A model generated the notes under the pieces. It saw only the letters and a list, made by a program, of their open reading frames with translations. It ran no database searches and was not told where the DNA came from. A stretch of 64,000 nucleotides of DNA. Source: Ursus arctos. Lineage: Eukaryota > Chordata > Mammalia > Carnivora > Ursidae. The stretch is taken from NCBI RefSeq assembly GCF_023065955.2, contig NW_026622986.1, positions 20,733,848 through 20,797,847 of the forward strand, given 5' to 3'. The first letter of the stretch is position 1. Every line of letters starts with the position of its first letter. Below, piece after piece: positions 1-13,482 of the stretch. The translations under genes and the position numbers were made by a program.

Positions 1-604
1 CCTGTGGGTTTTGGAATTAACCCCTAGGGTGGCACATGGCAGTCAGCAGAACACACTTCCGGACCATCTGGAATTCATTCAGTTGCAGGCCATTGTGTCT
101 AGCATGACAGGAACTTAATCAGTTTCCCTGTTACCTTCAGAGCTAAGAGCTGCTCCTGATTTCCACAAAATTGAGGGAAAATAGGAGACAGAATCCTCTT
201 TTAAGTACTTATTACAATTTTTATCAAAGAAGCTGAGGTTCCTTTTCTCTCTCACTTCTCAAGAAAATAAAGGTGAATTATAGAGTTCTGATGGTCACAG
301 CATTAGAAGTTTTCCATGTACCTCCTTTTATAACATGAGCAAGCCCTGACCCACCACAACTGACATTTCCATGAGCTGGGAATCTCTCTAGGGATAATTT
401 CTTTGCTTTCTCTTACAAAAAAGAGAAACGGTGCTTTTCATAAGGATATAGAGTTCTGTCCAGGACCATATAATGTCTGGCTTTTCCCTTCCCTGAGTTG
501 ATGTCCTAAGACTGGACAAGAGAGACAAATCATCAACTCACACATATTCGTTAATGGTGATTATAAAGGGGGTGTAGGCGCAGGATAGCATTGGGAGAAT
601 GCCT

Positions 605-915
605 TAGACCGTTTGGGCTGCTCTAATAGGATACCATGGATTGGGTGGCCCAGAAACAACAAATATTTATTTCTCACAGTTCTGGAGGCTGGGAAGTCCA
701 AGATCAAGTTGCCAGGAGATTCAGTGTCGGATGAGAACCTGCCTCCTGGTCCATAGACAGTAGTCTTCTTTCTGTGTCTTCATATGATGGAAGGGACAGG
801 GAGGTTTCTGGGGTCTCTTTTATAAGGGCACTCATTCCATTCAGAAGGCTCCACCTTCATCACATGACCACCTCCCGAAGACCCCACCTCCTAGACCATC
901 ACATTGGGAATTAGC
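605..915 (-). mobile_element. Ancient dispersed repeat, probably MaLR-type LTR relic
   Basis: Contains the common mammalian repeat text ggctgctctaatag, ttctcacagttctggaggct and ataagggcactcattcc. I recognise it as an abundant old element, but its exact family name is uncertain. A related copy runs in the opposite orientation at 5815-6240. Confidence 0.5.
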
Positions 916-1193
916 TTCTCAACATGTGAATGGGGTTGGGGTGGGGAGATGCAAACATTCAGGAGAGAGCAGAGAGTATAAGGGAGTTTATGAAAAGTAG
1001 TGCGGAAAGATTTTAGCATCAACAGTTCCCGGTTCATTAACAGAAAGAATGGAAAAACTGAAACTTTGGTTAACTCCCATGCTGTTTGGCTATCCTGCTT
1101 TTACCTCACGGATTATGGGATTATGTGCGATTTCTAACAGCTTTGAGGAAATGCTATCTCAATGCAAAATGATTCTGAAATAGAGGCATCAAA

Positions 1194-1365
1194 ATCATAG
1201 CCTGAGGCCATCAGAATCTCTCGGGAGGCTTGCTGGAAGGCATATTCCAAGATTCCAACCCAGCTCTACTTAATCAGAATCATAACCATGAGCCCAGAGG
1301 AACCTGTATTTTGAATAAACTCCCTCTGTGGCTCTTAAGGCCCATCAAAGTTTGAGAACCCTTGC
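1194..1365 (+). mobile_element. hAT-type relic, MER5A-like
   Basis: Shows the MER5A pattern: catcagaatctctcgggagg, then a middle with ttaatcagaat, ending with agtttgagaaccct. Non-autonomous and diverged. Confidence 0.55.
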
Positions 1366-3344
1366 CAAAGCCCCAAATCAGGAGCAAGCCCAAGGAGTCT
1401 TGAACTTTTCTGTCCTTAAAGAAAACAAAAGTTAACAGAAAAGAGAGCATGATTGCTTTATGGAGTTCTCTCAAACTCCTGGAGAACTGTGTGCACATGA
1501 GCTGTAATCAGACCCAGAAGGAGAAAGCTGTGATAGGAATGGTTTTCACTCAACCCACAGAGCTAGTTGAATGAGATCAACAATCTTTGCCAAAATCTAA
1601 TCGTGCAGAGCCGCCATGAATAACTTTAATATTTTAAAGCCCCCACAGCACAGCCAGGATCTCCAGCCAAACTCATGGAGCCTTTCCAATGTCAGTGCCA
1701 TCTTTTGTTTAAAATTGCTGCCTGTCAGGGGCCCTTCCAAATCAAAAACATTATTTATAGAATGCTAAGGAAATTCTAATACCAAAATATGTGTTGCACC
1801 AGTTTGGACAAAAGTTCCGGTGGAAGGAATCTCCTGAAACATTTTTATGACAACATCTATTTAGGCTTGACCAAAAACAATGTTTTAAGGAAATTTTCTT
1901 ATTTGATATTTGGATACCATATGAATTCTCTAAGAAAAACCAGAAGTATGAAAGGGCAAATTATAATATTACTGTTTTTGGTTGTATCTTCTTTTTAGTT
2001 AAAAAAAAAAGTTATATTAAGAGCAGCCATCCTACATCGTGAAATTCACTAACTGCCCTCTGCTAACTTTGAGAATATTACCATATTCATGTTCTCAAGA
2101 ATTTTGACCTACTAGGGAATCCTGAAGAATAATTAACACCTTCAAACTTGTACTATTTAACATTATTTCTTCATTATCCTGTTCTTAAAGTCACTGGGAA
2201 GTTTTTGTTGGTTTGACCTGCTCTGTTCTGCTGGTCAAGCTAGCTGAGTCCTGATGCCTGAGTCCTAGATTCTCGTTTCGTGGGTCTGAGGTGAGGCCCA
2301 GGCAATTACAAAGTACAACCAGGGTTGAGATACACATTTATAGCCAATGCAATAGGTTTCCCCTAAGATATTAGCAGAAAGGAAATTCTCACTGTGTCTT
2401 ACATTCTTCAGATTCAAGGGTTTCTGAATTCAGAGGGTTTTTCAGCCTCCAATTTTGTTGTGCAAACAAGCCAATTGTTCTATGAATCCCACAGTTATGG
2501 GATCTAAGTCTCCAGGAGTCTCTGAGCCTAATTCTTCCTGCCTCTGCTAGAGTAACTTAGTGGCTCCAAACTCGAACATTGGAGTAAAAAGGAGTGTTAT
2601 TTCTGAGGCCCTCTTTCAGTGAGGCCAGGTTATGTATACAGCTTTGATAATGTGTGTTACGGTAATGAACTAGCAAGACATGTTGTCTCCTTGGTTAGGT
2701 CATCTGGGCAGAGCCTGACACGTCGAGGTGCTCTGAATGCAGATGAAGTGAGGAGTGGACCAAACCGAAGACTGCCTGCTGTCAGTGTTTGAGGGTGTGA
2801 CCTCTAAATTCTAGTCCCTACCACGTTGACCCCACTTGACTCCCTATCTACCACCAGCGGTTTCTCATCTCTGGTTTTGCTCATTTCCTCTGTCTGGCAT
2901 CTGTTCCTACCTTCCCCCTCCCCACTGAGATACTCTTTTCTCTCGTCTTATCAGACTGTGCTCAGGTCTCCTCTCCAGTGGCCCCTCTCCCAGAAACTAC
3001 TCTGACATTCAGACTGGTTCTCTAGTGAAGCTTTCAAACGAAGCATAGTTTAGGGGGCCCTCACTTGCATGCGTCCCTTCTAAGCCGGTGGACAGGGTCC
3101 TAGCCGTGTTTTCACACGGTTGTGTTTTTAAAATAAGACGTGCTGAAGTAAGATGCTCTAACCCTAGTTGTTTCAGACTCTCTACTCCAACTCCCCTTCC
3201 ATTAAACTCCCTTTTGTGTCAGGTAGCATGGGAGTGACCATGAGCACTTTGGGAATCAGGGTAAAGGGACATTGAGTTTGGAACACATTTGGTTGGTTTA
3301 ATGGAAAAATATATTTATGTGGTTGTCAATATAGGAATGGTCTA

Positions 3345-3800
3345 TCAGTCAGGGTTCAGGCAAAGAAAGAGGACCAGTAGGAAATACTAACATGATAGAT
3401 GGATGATGGATGATAGATAGATAGATACATAGATACATAGATAATAGGCAAACCTCTATAGAGACATAAGGAATTGGCTCACGTAACTGTGGCAGACTGG
3501 CTGAACAAGTCTGCAAGGCAGGCCATCAGAAAGGGAAGATAAGGAGAAGCTGAACTCCACGGGCCAAAAACGGTTTCCTAAAACCAGAAGTTTGCCCTCA
3601 ACCCCCACCCCAGGGAAAGCCTAAGCCCGATTTTGAGGGACCTTTTAACTGATTAAGTCAGGCCCATGCAGGATAATATCCCCGACTTAAAGTTACCTGA
3701 TTAGGGACTTTAATTACTTCTGCAAAATCCCTTCACAGAGCAGCTAGACTCATGCTGGATTGACTGAGTACCTGAGTTCAGCCCCGTGAAACGGTCACGT
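3345..3800 (-). mobile_element. Old LTR-like repeat, inverted relative to the copy at 5278
   Basis: Contains tcagtcagggttcaggcaaa, gaattggctcacg and tgcaaaatcccttcac, phrases typical of one abundant mammalian repeat group. A GATA/GATG microsatellite sits inside. Family name uncertain. Confidence 0.45.
3397..3447 (+). repeat. Imperfect GATA/GATG microsatellite
   Basis: Runs of gatagat, gatggat and gatacat units; interrupted and short. Confidence 0.85.
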
Positions 3801-4109
3801 CCATCAGCCACCTCACAGCTTCTGGGAACGTACCTACCATCCCCTGTATCAGATCGGCCAGCCCTGGTGGAGAACCGGAATTTATTCAGCAGCATAAGCA
3901 TATCCCAAGGTACCCAGGAGCAAAGTAAGTGGATTTAGAGAAGAAACAACATTTGAAATATTTGAAACCAGATGCTAGTCTAGAGAAATTCCTTCAATTA
4001 CCACAGGGGAAAAAACTGAAGTAGAAATTTCAGTTGTCATCATAGCCGAATCAAAATGGAAGGTTGAAGTAATGCAGCATATACAATATAAAAGCATTGT
4101 GTGGTTTTC

Positions 4110-4149
4110 CTCTCTCTCTCTCTCACTCTTTTTTTTTTTTTTTTTTTTT
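4110..4149 (+). repeat. (CT)n followed by poly(T)
   Basis: A CT-dinucleotide run leading into about 19 T residues. Possibly the remains of a retroposon tail in minus orientation. Confidence 0.8.
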
Positions 4150-4328
4150 GCTGGGAATGTGATACAGAGCTTAATCAAATATGCCACTTTACCTGTAACT
4201 GGAAAAACATTTTTGGAACATTTCAAAAAAAACAACTGAGAAATTCTTCTTATAGGTGCTGGCAGACTGCCCATTTGGATGTGTAGAAAATATACCTTTT
4301 TTTGTCATTTAAAAATTTATTTGTTAAA

Positions 4329-4578
4329 GGGGCACCTGGGTGGCTCAGTCAGTTAAGTGTCTGCCTTCAGCTCAGGTCCTGATCCCAGGGTCCTGGGATC
4401 CAGCCTCACATGGGCTCCCTGCTCAGCGGAGAGCCTGCTTCTCCCTCTTCCTCTGCCTGCTCCTCCCCCTACCTGTGCTCTCACATGCTCTCTCGTGCTC
4501 TCACGTGCTCTCTTGTGCTCTCCTCCTCTCTCTCAAATAAATAAATAAATAAATAAATAAATAAAATCTTAAAAACAC
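4329..4578 (+). mobile_element. CAN-SINE with 13-bp target-site duplication
   Basis: Head gggcacctgggtggctcag, extended CT-rich middle, (TAAA)n and aaaatctt tail. Flanked by the direct repeat atttatttgttaa at 4315-4327 and 4579-4591. Confidence 0.95.
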
Positions 4579-5277
4579 ATTTATTTGTTAAGGAATCAGA
4601 ATAAAATGCAAGTCAAATGAATGGGAATATGAAACAAAGCAAAAAAATTGGCCAATAGAAAATTGAAAATGAAAACTTTGAAAATTGCAAAATGAAACCA
4701 ATAGAAATTATTCTGACATCAAGATGGAAATAGGAACAAGAAAATTTTCAGGTCATTCCCAAAGCAATAATTTATTAATAGGAAGAGATTAATTTCAAGT
4801 TGAAGTAGTGAAGAGACTCTTAGGTTATATGGTAATTTAGTTAATGATGAGAATGAAGAGAACTGAATCACAATAACCATTAGAAAAATATTTAAATTGT
4901 TAGCTGATTTGACACAAAATACCAACCTCACCGAGCACTCATAATATGCCATTATAAAAATGTCAACAAACTGATTAGTGATTATGACCAGATTCAGAGG
5001 TATTTACAATTACTCGTTATACGCACATGCACACACACATGAACTCAAAATAAATGCCCTAAGTATTAGTGCTTATAGATGAATGAAATTCAAAAGGTTT
5101 TCCCATATTTGACCTTAAGCCTAAAATTTATACTACATTATCAATAATAAGTTATAGAGTTAAAACTATAAACTATCAAAGAATTTTTCAAAAATTTGCT
5201 CTATCATGCTGAAGACTGCCTTATCTTTCTATTCTCTCTATAAAAAATATTGCAAAACCTTTGCCATACAAAGGGGT

Positions 5278-5696
5278 GTGATGGTTAATCTTACATGTCC
5301 ACTTGGCTGGGCCATGGTGCCCAGATATTTGCTTAAGCATTATTCCGGATATTTCTATGAAGGAATTATTTTGGATGAGTGTAACATTTAAATCAGTGGA
5401 CTTTGAGCAAAGCAGATTACCCTCCTTAGTGCAGGTGAGTCTTGTCTAATCAGTTGAAGGCCCTAACAGAACAAAGAATGAACTTCTTCCTTGAGTGAGT
5501 CTGCCAACAGACTGCCTTTAGACTCCAACTGCAACTCTTCCCTGGGTCTTCAGCCTGCTCACCTATCCTGTATGTTTTGACTCACTAGGCATCTGCAATT
5601 GCATGAGGCTTTTCCTTAAAATGTATCTTTCTCCATTTAGATAGATGATAGTTAAGTAGATAAAAAGTTAGATGAATGATAGATCAATGGATAGAT

Positions 5697-5743
<47 letters not shown>

Positions 5744-5779
5744 TCTATGGGTTCAGTTTCTCTGGAAAATTCTGACACA
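5278..5779 (+). mobile_element. Old LTR-like element (TG...CA ends) with embedded GATA repeat
   Basis: Starts tgtgatggttaatctta and ends tctggaaaattctgacaca; the middle has tcagtggactttgagcaaag. The ends and length (about 500 bp) suit a solo LTR, but the family is not certain. Confidence 0.5.
5640..5743 (+). repeat. GATA microsatellite
   Basis: About a dozen perfect GATA units at 5696-5743, preceded by imperfect units. Likely polymorphic. Confidence 0.95.
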
Positions 5780-5814
5780 AGGGATAATGAAAAAGAAGTG
5801 TTCTGAAGTATCTG

Positions 5815-6240
5815 ATAGGCTGAACTGTGTCCCCCCTGCCCCCGCCAAACTCAAATGTTGGAGCCCTAATCTCTAGTATCTCAGAATGTGTCTGTATTTG
5901 AAGATAGGATCCTTAAGGAGGGTATTAAGTTAAAAACAAGGTCTTAAGGTATGATCTAGTCCAATCTAACTGGTATCTTTGTAAGAGTAGGTAGGACACA
6001 CACACAGACACAAGGGACTCCTGCACACAGAAGGACAGCTATATGAAGGGGCAGCAAGTGGGCAGCCATCTGCAAGCCAGAGAGAGAGGCATCAGAGGAC
6101 CCCCCCCCCAGCCAGTACCGTGACCACAGACTTCCAGCCTCTAGAACCGTAAGCTATAGGAAAGCTGAAAGAAAAGAAACTTGCATGGTTTAAGCCACCA
6201 GTCTATAGTATTTTGTTATGGTACATCCTAGAAAACAAAT
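5815..6240 (+). mobile_element. MaLR-type LTR-like relic
   Basis: Phrases actgtgtcccccctgcccc, ctgtatttgaagatagg, gcagccatctgcaagcca and taagccaccagtctatagta are diagnostic of an abundant old mammalian repeat. The copy at 605-915 is its inverted relative. Confidence 0.5.
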
Positions 6241-6663
6241 AAAAGGATATCAGGCAGTTAATTATTAAAAATAAAGTATAATTGTCCTGAATTTTATGAT
6301 ATTTGTTATAGCTGCCAACTTCAAAAAATCTGTAATTTCTCATTTCTTTTTTCATTTTGAATAAATTTTCACTTTTGTACCTACTTTTTTGTATTATCTT
6401 TCTTCAAGAGGGCCCCCCCAAAGTTAACTTCTCAGACCCACAAAACCCAGCTCTTGCACTGCTGAAACCATGTCTGCATCTGTCACTGCTCCATTAATAC
6501 CTTAGACGTACTTCAAATTGAAATTATGTGAAGTGGGCGTTGTGTTACCTAACCTTACTGTGGTCATCATTTTGCAATATATATGAACATCAAATCATTA
6601 TGTTGTACATCTTAAATGTACACAGTTGTATGTCAACTATATCCCAATAAAGCTGAAAAAAAT

Positions 6664-6833
6664 GTTTTAAAGATTTATTTACCTCAGAGAGTAAGAGGAG
6701 AGAGCATGAGCAGGGGGAGGGATAGAGGGAGAAGCAGACTCCCTGCTGAGTGGGGAGCCTGATGCAGGGCTCAGTCCCAGGATCATGTGCTGAGCCGAAG
6801 ACAGACACTTACCCAACTGAGCCACCCAGGTGC
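6664..6833 (-). mobile_element. CAN-SINE, minus orientation
   Basis: Reads from ttttaaagatttattta to tgagccacccaggtgc. Flanked by aagctgaaaaaa direct repeats at about 6650 and 6834, the target-site duplication. Confidence 0.93.
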
Positions 6834-7679
6834 AAGCTGAAAAAATATCTTAAGCCTATTTCTACCAGTGCGTCTCCCACATTGATGTAAAATGATCTGT
6901 GCCTAGACACCTACTAGGCTGTGCACGTCTTGTGGACAGGCACTGTTCCTTACCCATACTTGAATCTCCAGGGGGTAGCTCAATGTCTGGCACACGTAAC
7001 AGAGGCTCCAGAAATATCTGACGGATGAATGGGCAAATACACAACCAGATGCAGTAGCGAATACTGAAAAATGAATCAAGAGTCTGCCAGTCTCTACAGA
7101 TACCAATTTTAACTTCAGAGTTCAAGTTACAGACTATTCACATTGCCTGAGCTCAACTGGAGGGAAAAATATCCTTAAGAATCTTCCAGCTGCTGGATTC
7201 TGATACAAACCTGAAGCAAGCAAGCCACTGAGGAGAGTACTTAAACATTTAATCCTCCAGATAGAATATCTGGGTACGAAATGAAACAACTCAACTCCAA
7301 CAACCAAAACCAAAACTGCATAAACTGCTCTTCACCACTCTATATGCCTCTCCCCGCCCCCCCGCAAAATAGCCTAGATATTTTAGTATTGTATTTGGAT
7401 ACATGTGTGGGTACAAATGACTTAACTATCTGATTATATGTTTGAGTGGATAAAGTGAGTGTGAAATACAACGCTCAGTCCTCTGCCAAATACGGACTGT
7501 TTCTTGAAAAAGTAAGACGTTTAAGTCTGAGATACATATTTGAAGTCCAAAATATTTTCTGTGCAACTGCCGCTCTGAGTTAGAATCACTTTTGTGAAGA
7601 ATTTTTATATCATGCTCACTATGTATTTCTCCACATTTTATATTTCTAATTCTCTTTTGTATCTTGAGGGGCAAAAATA

Positions 7680-7952
7680 CATATATTAGGAAAAGGATAC
7701 ATATAGAGTGAATATATAGTGTGTATATATATATTAGGAATATATACTACGTATATCTTATACATATATAGCATATATATGTATAGTATATTTTAGTATA
7801 TGTAGTATATATTGTATATATTATATATTATATAATATTTAGTATAGTATCTATATAGATATATCTCTCTCTATAGTATCTATATATAGTATCTATATAC
7901 TATGTATATATACTATGTATGTATAGTATATATCTTTATATATATCTTTCCC
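7680..7952. repeat. AT-rich (TATA)n low-complexity tract
   Basis: About 270 bp almost entirely of TATA, TAGTATA and ATCTATA units; no coding signal. Confidence 0.9.
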
Positions 7953-8784
7953 ACTGAAACTTCTTCAAATGGAAAATGCTTCATTCCTACCAAGAAAATA
8001 AAAAGCAGCTTGTTTCCAACTGTTTCAAGTATGAGAGGGAATTGCCTGTGCTCAGCAACCTTTTCCACAACTGCCTACCTCGCACTTCCTATATCTTTCC
8101 ACCCATTATTCATCTGATTGGGGTATTAGAAACTCCATCCCAATCCCGCCCAATGTTCAGCTTCTTCATCTGTTTTGAATTACAGACTTACCTGAAAATC
8201 TGCTCTTTTCTTCCCAGAAAAAAAAAAAGGTCACAAACACAAACTGACACAGTGTTTTGCATGCAATTTTTGGACATTCCTAGATCTCTTAACACAGGCA
8301 CCTGAGTCCCGTCCGGAGACCTCAGGTAAGGAACTCCTGCCCAGGAGCAAGCCCTTGACAAAGGCAAGAATGAGCTGATAGTGTGGTACTTGTGTGAGAT
8401 GCGAACCCTCCGAAGTATTACAGTGTACAGGAAGCTTTATCGAAAGCAACATTTTTAGGGCAAAAAGGAATTATTAATTATTAAAGTGAGAAAAAGATAT
8501 TTAAAGACCTAATTCGCAGTAACAGTGCCTTTGTTGAACCCTGACTTGAATCAGTGTTACAGGGGAAGATCTGGGAAAATTATGCAAGTCACTGTGAGAA
8601 AAAATTCATTTTATACCTAGTGTTTAAGCAATGTATCTTTTCAAATAGATGGAGGGTTTCAAGGATTCCTCTACTAGTCACAGTGCTTATTTTCAGAGTA
8701 AAGTATAAAGTAAATAGATAAATAAGTCACACTTCAAAGAAAATTGACATTTACCAAGATCACCAAAATACACATATATTAAAA

Positions 8785-9479
8785 ATAGACCTTGTCTTTG
8801 ATGTTTATTTCACATTATCTAAGTACATCCAGTTATGCAAATTTACATTTTTATTTCACATCTTTGTGTTCCTGATATACATATAACAGGAAAAAGAACA
8901 CATTTGCAAGATTCAGCCTGGAAAACCTTGGTCAGAGAAAACAAGATTCTCAGCTGCCTCCTCCTTTCTGCATGTGTACAAATACAGTTCTAAATAACCG
9001 AAGTAAAAATCAAGATTGGTAAGAGAAAACAGTGACTAAGTTTTCATGCCACCCGAGGTTATTGGTACTTGATTTTTTAAACGGTCTTCTAATCTCCGAA
9101 TTACAATTCAACAGGTAACATTTCTTTGGGAGCTCCTTAAACTATTTCAGGAAGCTTAGGTCTCTGGGTTTCTTCTAACCCACATGGGGTTGACGCTCGC
9201 TACACACCAGTGACGCTTAAATTTTAAGCTGGCATTCCTGTGCTGTGTGTTCACCTAAGCTATTTTTTCAAGTGGTAGTCAATATCCTTATCCCTCTTTT
9301 GTGAAAATCCCTTGCCAGACTAGAACATGAGCAATTATTTCTTCAATTAGGCAAAGAAAAAGGATAGGCCAGGTCAATACAGTACTACTTTTAAAGAAAA
9401 CAATCACATTGCATTAAAGACCTTAACATTTTAGTTATAATGTTATGAAATTCAAATATATCTAAATCACGTTAGGATA
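8785..9479 (-). other. MRC1: MRC1 3' UTR (probable extent)
   Basis: Sequence directly after the stop codon, about 700 nt, with no recognisable repeat. The lower boundary is inferred from the poly(A) signal at 8804-8809 and a 3' UTR length close to what I recall for human MRC1. Confidence 0.6.
8804..8809 (-). promoter_or_regulatory. Candidate poly(A) signal AATAAA for MRC1
   Basis: On the minus strand this reads AATAAA and is followed within 45 nt by a GU-rich stretch (tatatgtgtattttggtg), as expected for cleavage at about 8775-8790. A second AATAAA at 8850-8855 lies upstream and lacks an equally clear GU-rich element. Confidence 0.55.
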
Positions 9480-9730
9480 CTAGATGCCTGCATGCTCATT
9501 CTGTTCGATGTTGCCCACGAGATCTTTCATATCACTAGTTCCTGGACTTGATCTGCTGTTAAAATAGAGAGTGTTTTCAAAAGTGTTCTCTTGAGGTAAG
9601 TGCACACGTCTTTTCTTATAAAAGAAATATGCTGCGAGGCCAGCACCTGTTATGATTAGGAGGACCACCATGACGACGACTCCTGCCACGCTGGAAGACT
9701 GTTTGGAAGGGCCCATCTTCCTTGGGTCAG
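9480..9730 (-). CDS. MRC1: MRC1 last coding exon (inferred exon 30): stalk, membrane segment, tail and stop
   Basis: Begins [14 protein letters not shown], then an apolar segment of about 22 residues (9621-9686, containing [17 protein letters not shown]) followed by KKRR, the stop-transfer charge cluster. The tail contains FENTLYF (9561-9581); the tyrosine and aromatic residues of this stretch drive clathrin endocytosis and endosomal sorting in the human receptor. The tail ends NEHAGI (human NEHSVI) and TAG at 9480-9482. The length matches human. Confidence 0.97.
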
Positions 9731-12700
9731 CTAGGAATAAATAAAATCATGAGGAGAAAGGTGGAGGGAGGCAAAAGGTAGAATGCTATGGAGAACAAGA
9801 CAGCTTTTTTTTTTGAAAAGCTAAATTGCATAAATGTCCTTTCATGTCAAATATTCTTTGCCATTCGTCAGACAGAAATGCAGGACATGAAAACAGGAGC
9901 CCGTGTGACATCAAGGATTATTTTAGAAGTTAAGATTATTATTCAGTTGCAGGAATATTCCATCTGTTAATCCATGTTTTTTTGTTTTGTTTTTTAAAGA
10001 CTTATCTATTTATTTGAGAGAGAGAGAAAGAGAGTGAGAGCAAGAGCATGGGGAGGGGCAGAGAGAATCTCAAGCAGACTCTGCACTGAGGATGGAGCCC
10101 TGCCCAGGGCTCGATCCCAGGACCCATGAGATCATGATCCAAGCTGAAACCAGGAGTCGGGTGCTCAACCAACCGAGCCACCCAGGGACCCCACTTAACA
10201 TCACTGTCTTAAAATATGTACACCTGTTTCAAAAAAAAAAGGTAAAGCTCCTTACAGATACATCATATGAAGATAAATAGAATAGTAATCATAATGACGA
10301 TGTTTTTAAGAAAGCAAGGGAGAAAATTAGGGAAAAGAGAAAATAAGAGTACTGGGAATCTGAACTCAGGAGTATAATTACTTAACAAACAGCATCCAGG
10401 AGGCTAATATGGTTTGCAGGCAAACCATACATCTCACTGAGTTTTTTTTAGCTGCCAACAAAATTGGTGAAGTAAGGTCAGTTACCCTTAGTTACCGGAT
10501 ACAAGTTGTCTATAAAAATAAAATTGAAAACATTGCTTAAAAAAAAAAAACCCACAAGGATTCCTGAGAGAAATGTCTCCTGTGGCTTCCACAAGCCACC
10601 TCTGGAATGCAGCACTGTCTTCAATAATCACTGTGGTAAAAACACCAACCTGACTCCAAGGTCTGCTTTCCTAGGGCGTCATTCAAGGGAGGTGGATGAC
10701 ACAAGGACAAAGGCTAATGTAGCTCGAGCAATTGTACTGAGAGGACACAGGCATATGAAGGGATCGTTATGGTTTTTAAAACAAGCAAACTGCATTGATA
10801 TATTACGATACAGAACTTAAAATTTCATAATGGTCTTACCTTTTGTTGTAATTAATGTGTGAGTAGGTTCAACGTCAACAACTGTTTGCGAAATAAAAAA
10901 ATTAATTAAATACTTCTAAAAACCCATAATAATTGCATTCAGGTAGTGACTATTATTTTGTTCATAGATACAAGGAATCCTCCATATTTGCTTCATGGTG
11001 ATATGATATATAGAGATAGAGGATAGATAAAGAGAATCTAGAAGACTTATGTATGTCTGTACGTCTTCATACATACATACACTGCACCAAAGTGTCTCAA
11101 ACAGAGCTAGAAAAGACTGAAGAAGTACACAATTCCAAAATAATAAAATCTACTGGGGGATAGAGTGTTAATTTATCTAATCCATTTATTTAAATCTATT
11201 ATCTAATTAACAATTTTATCTCTCAGGAAGGATATTACGTGAAGTGGAATAGCATAAAATATTATTAAAGTCTAGAGAGTAACCACATCGTGGGCATAGA
11301 ACACTATTAATTCCGCCAGTCCCTATCTTTACATGATCTGCCACTTAATCTCAGAAGAAGGTTTAATTGGTCTTACATGATTTATTCCATAGTAATCCCT
11401 AATCCCTTCTGGTTTGGTGGAGATGACAAACTTTACCCCTTTTCCTTTTATGCTGTAAGGCTTTTGTAAACTCACCCTCCAAACCGCCTGCAACTTCACA
11501 GTCCATATGCCTGGGTATCCCATCATAAATGTCTTGTATACCCAAATTATTATGTCAGCCACGCAGAGTATGCTCCCTCAGAGGGAGGGGCAGAGGGAGA
11601 GAGAGGGGCAGGGCTGGATTTTCCACTTATGCAGGGGGAGAGTTTGCATGGGACCTGTAACTGCATTATAATCCCACACCTGACCCCTTAATAGTTGAAA
11701 GAAATAATGGCCTGTGAACGTAAGCACTGCAAGGAAAATTCTTACTTACTTTTTGGTCTTTTACAAATATACCCTTTGTAGGAAGAACAGTGAATAGTAT
11801 TCCAAAATCCAGACGATGCGGTTAAAGCTACACAATCATTTCGTTCACTAGAAGGATCTCCTGTGTTCCAGTTGGCAAAGGAGACTGGATTGTTGTTCAC
11901 CCACAACCACTTCCCTGATGATCAGAAAAACTCAGTAAAAACAGAAGCTAAAAATCACCCATCTTCAAATAAATTCAACCTATTCTTGCACAATTTCTCA
12001 GCATATTATTTTATACTATAATCAATAGTTATTTACAACCAGACTTTTAGTATGCAAGATTATAATGACCAATTATTACAGAGAAAAAAAAAAACGAAAA
12101 GAGTATGCTTCTTATATAGCTTAGTTCAAAATTGATTCCTAATTAGTACAAATACATATACTTATCCTTCCCTAATTTTTTTCTGGCAAAAGATAGAAAT
12201 TATTTTTTTTAAAGCTCTTAAACTAACTTAGCTACAGAAAACACTCATTTAATCAACAGCCTTCAAGATAGCATAATATGTGAGTCACTTAAACTTTCAG
12301 TTCTTATTTTAAATGAAAATACAAGTTCGAATTTTCAAACTCTTCATAAATTAATCGTTACTTAAGGCAAGAGTTTCTGGAATGGAAAACTTGTTTTGCA
12401 CAGAACATTTTGAAATATCTGTGATTAGATAATTGTTCTGCAAATTTACCTTCAACATTTCTGAACAATCCTATCCAAAAATTGGTTTTGCTTTGAAGTG
12501 GCTCTACTCGATAGGACAGAAAACTTGATTCAGCAGCACTTTCAATGGAAGCCAAAGAGGAGCCTGCAAGGTATAAAAAAACAACACAATGGAACTACAT
12601 TTAAGTACTAAAAATATTTTTACAATGACAGTATTGATAGTAAGAGCAATAAAAATCACCCCAACATCTCCACTTAAGGGGAAGAATTCCAAAGAGTACA

Positions 12701-13444
12701 CATTTGACTTCTCAAAATTTCAGTTTCCCTTCTGAAAATATGATTTTGGGGTGGGGACACTGGGTGGCTCAGTCGTTTAAGCGGCCAACTCTTGATTTTG
12801 GCTCAAGTCACGGTCTCAGGGTCATGAGATGGCAGCCCTGCATTGGGCTCCGCACTAGGCATGGAACCTGCTTAAGATTCTCTCTCTCCCTCTGCCCCTC
12901 CCCTGCTCGTGCACTCTTAAAAAAAAAAATTTTTTTTTTTAAGCATAATTTTTGTACAAGCACTGAATGAGCTGTTGCAGGACACATGAAGACCGGTAGG
13001 ACAATGTGTCTTGTTTTTTGTTTTTTGTTTTGAAAACTCTGCTTTAATGTTTCACAGGCACTTCAAGCTCAACATGTACAAAACAAAACTCATTAAATTC
13101 TTGCCTAGAAATCTTATTTCTCCTTAGCTGTTTACATCTCAGCAAGCAGCAGCATCTTTCCACTTGCTCAAGCCTGAACATGAGAGTCATTCTTGACTTC
13201 CACCCTTTCTAATGCTTATGCCCACATTCTGTTGATTTTACTGTTTAAATATTTGTCACATCTGTCTGCTTCTCTCTGTTTCTACTTCCTCTACCTTAAG
13301 AACGGCCACTCGCATCTCACACTCAAATCATTGTAATAGCTCTTGTGGCAGACAGAATCTAAGGTGGCTCGTTCTGATCCCTGCCTCCTGATATTTAAGC
13401 ATTTACGTAATATCCTCCTCTTGAGTGTGGGTTTGGGTATAGCT

Positions 13445-13482
<38 letters not shown>

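Larger units (their letters stand above)
1..8780. other. Region downstream of MRC1, no gene seen
   Basis: No open frame on either strand matches a protein I know, and no spliced gene model could be built. The stretch holds LTR-like and hAT-type relics, two CAN-SINEs, GATA and AT-rich microsatellites, and unassigned sequence. In human the next gene beyond the 3' end of MRC1 is SLC39A12; none of its exons was recognised here. Confidence 0.7.

Noticed and set aside
3397..5743. Regular tetranucleotide arrays considered as CRISPR-like or regulatory repeats
   Set aside because: They are simple GATA microsatellites without spacers.
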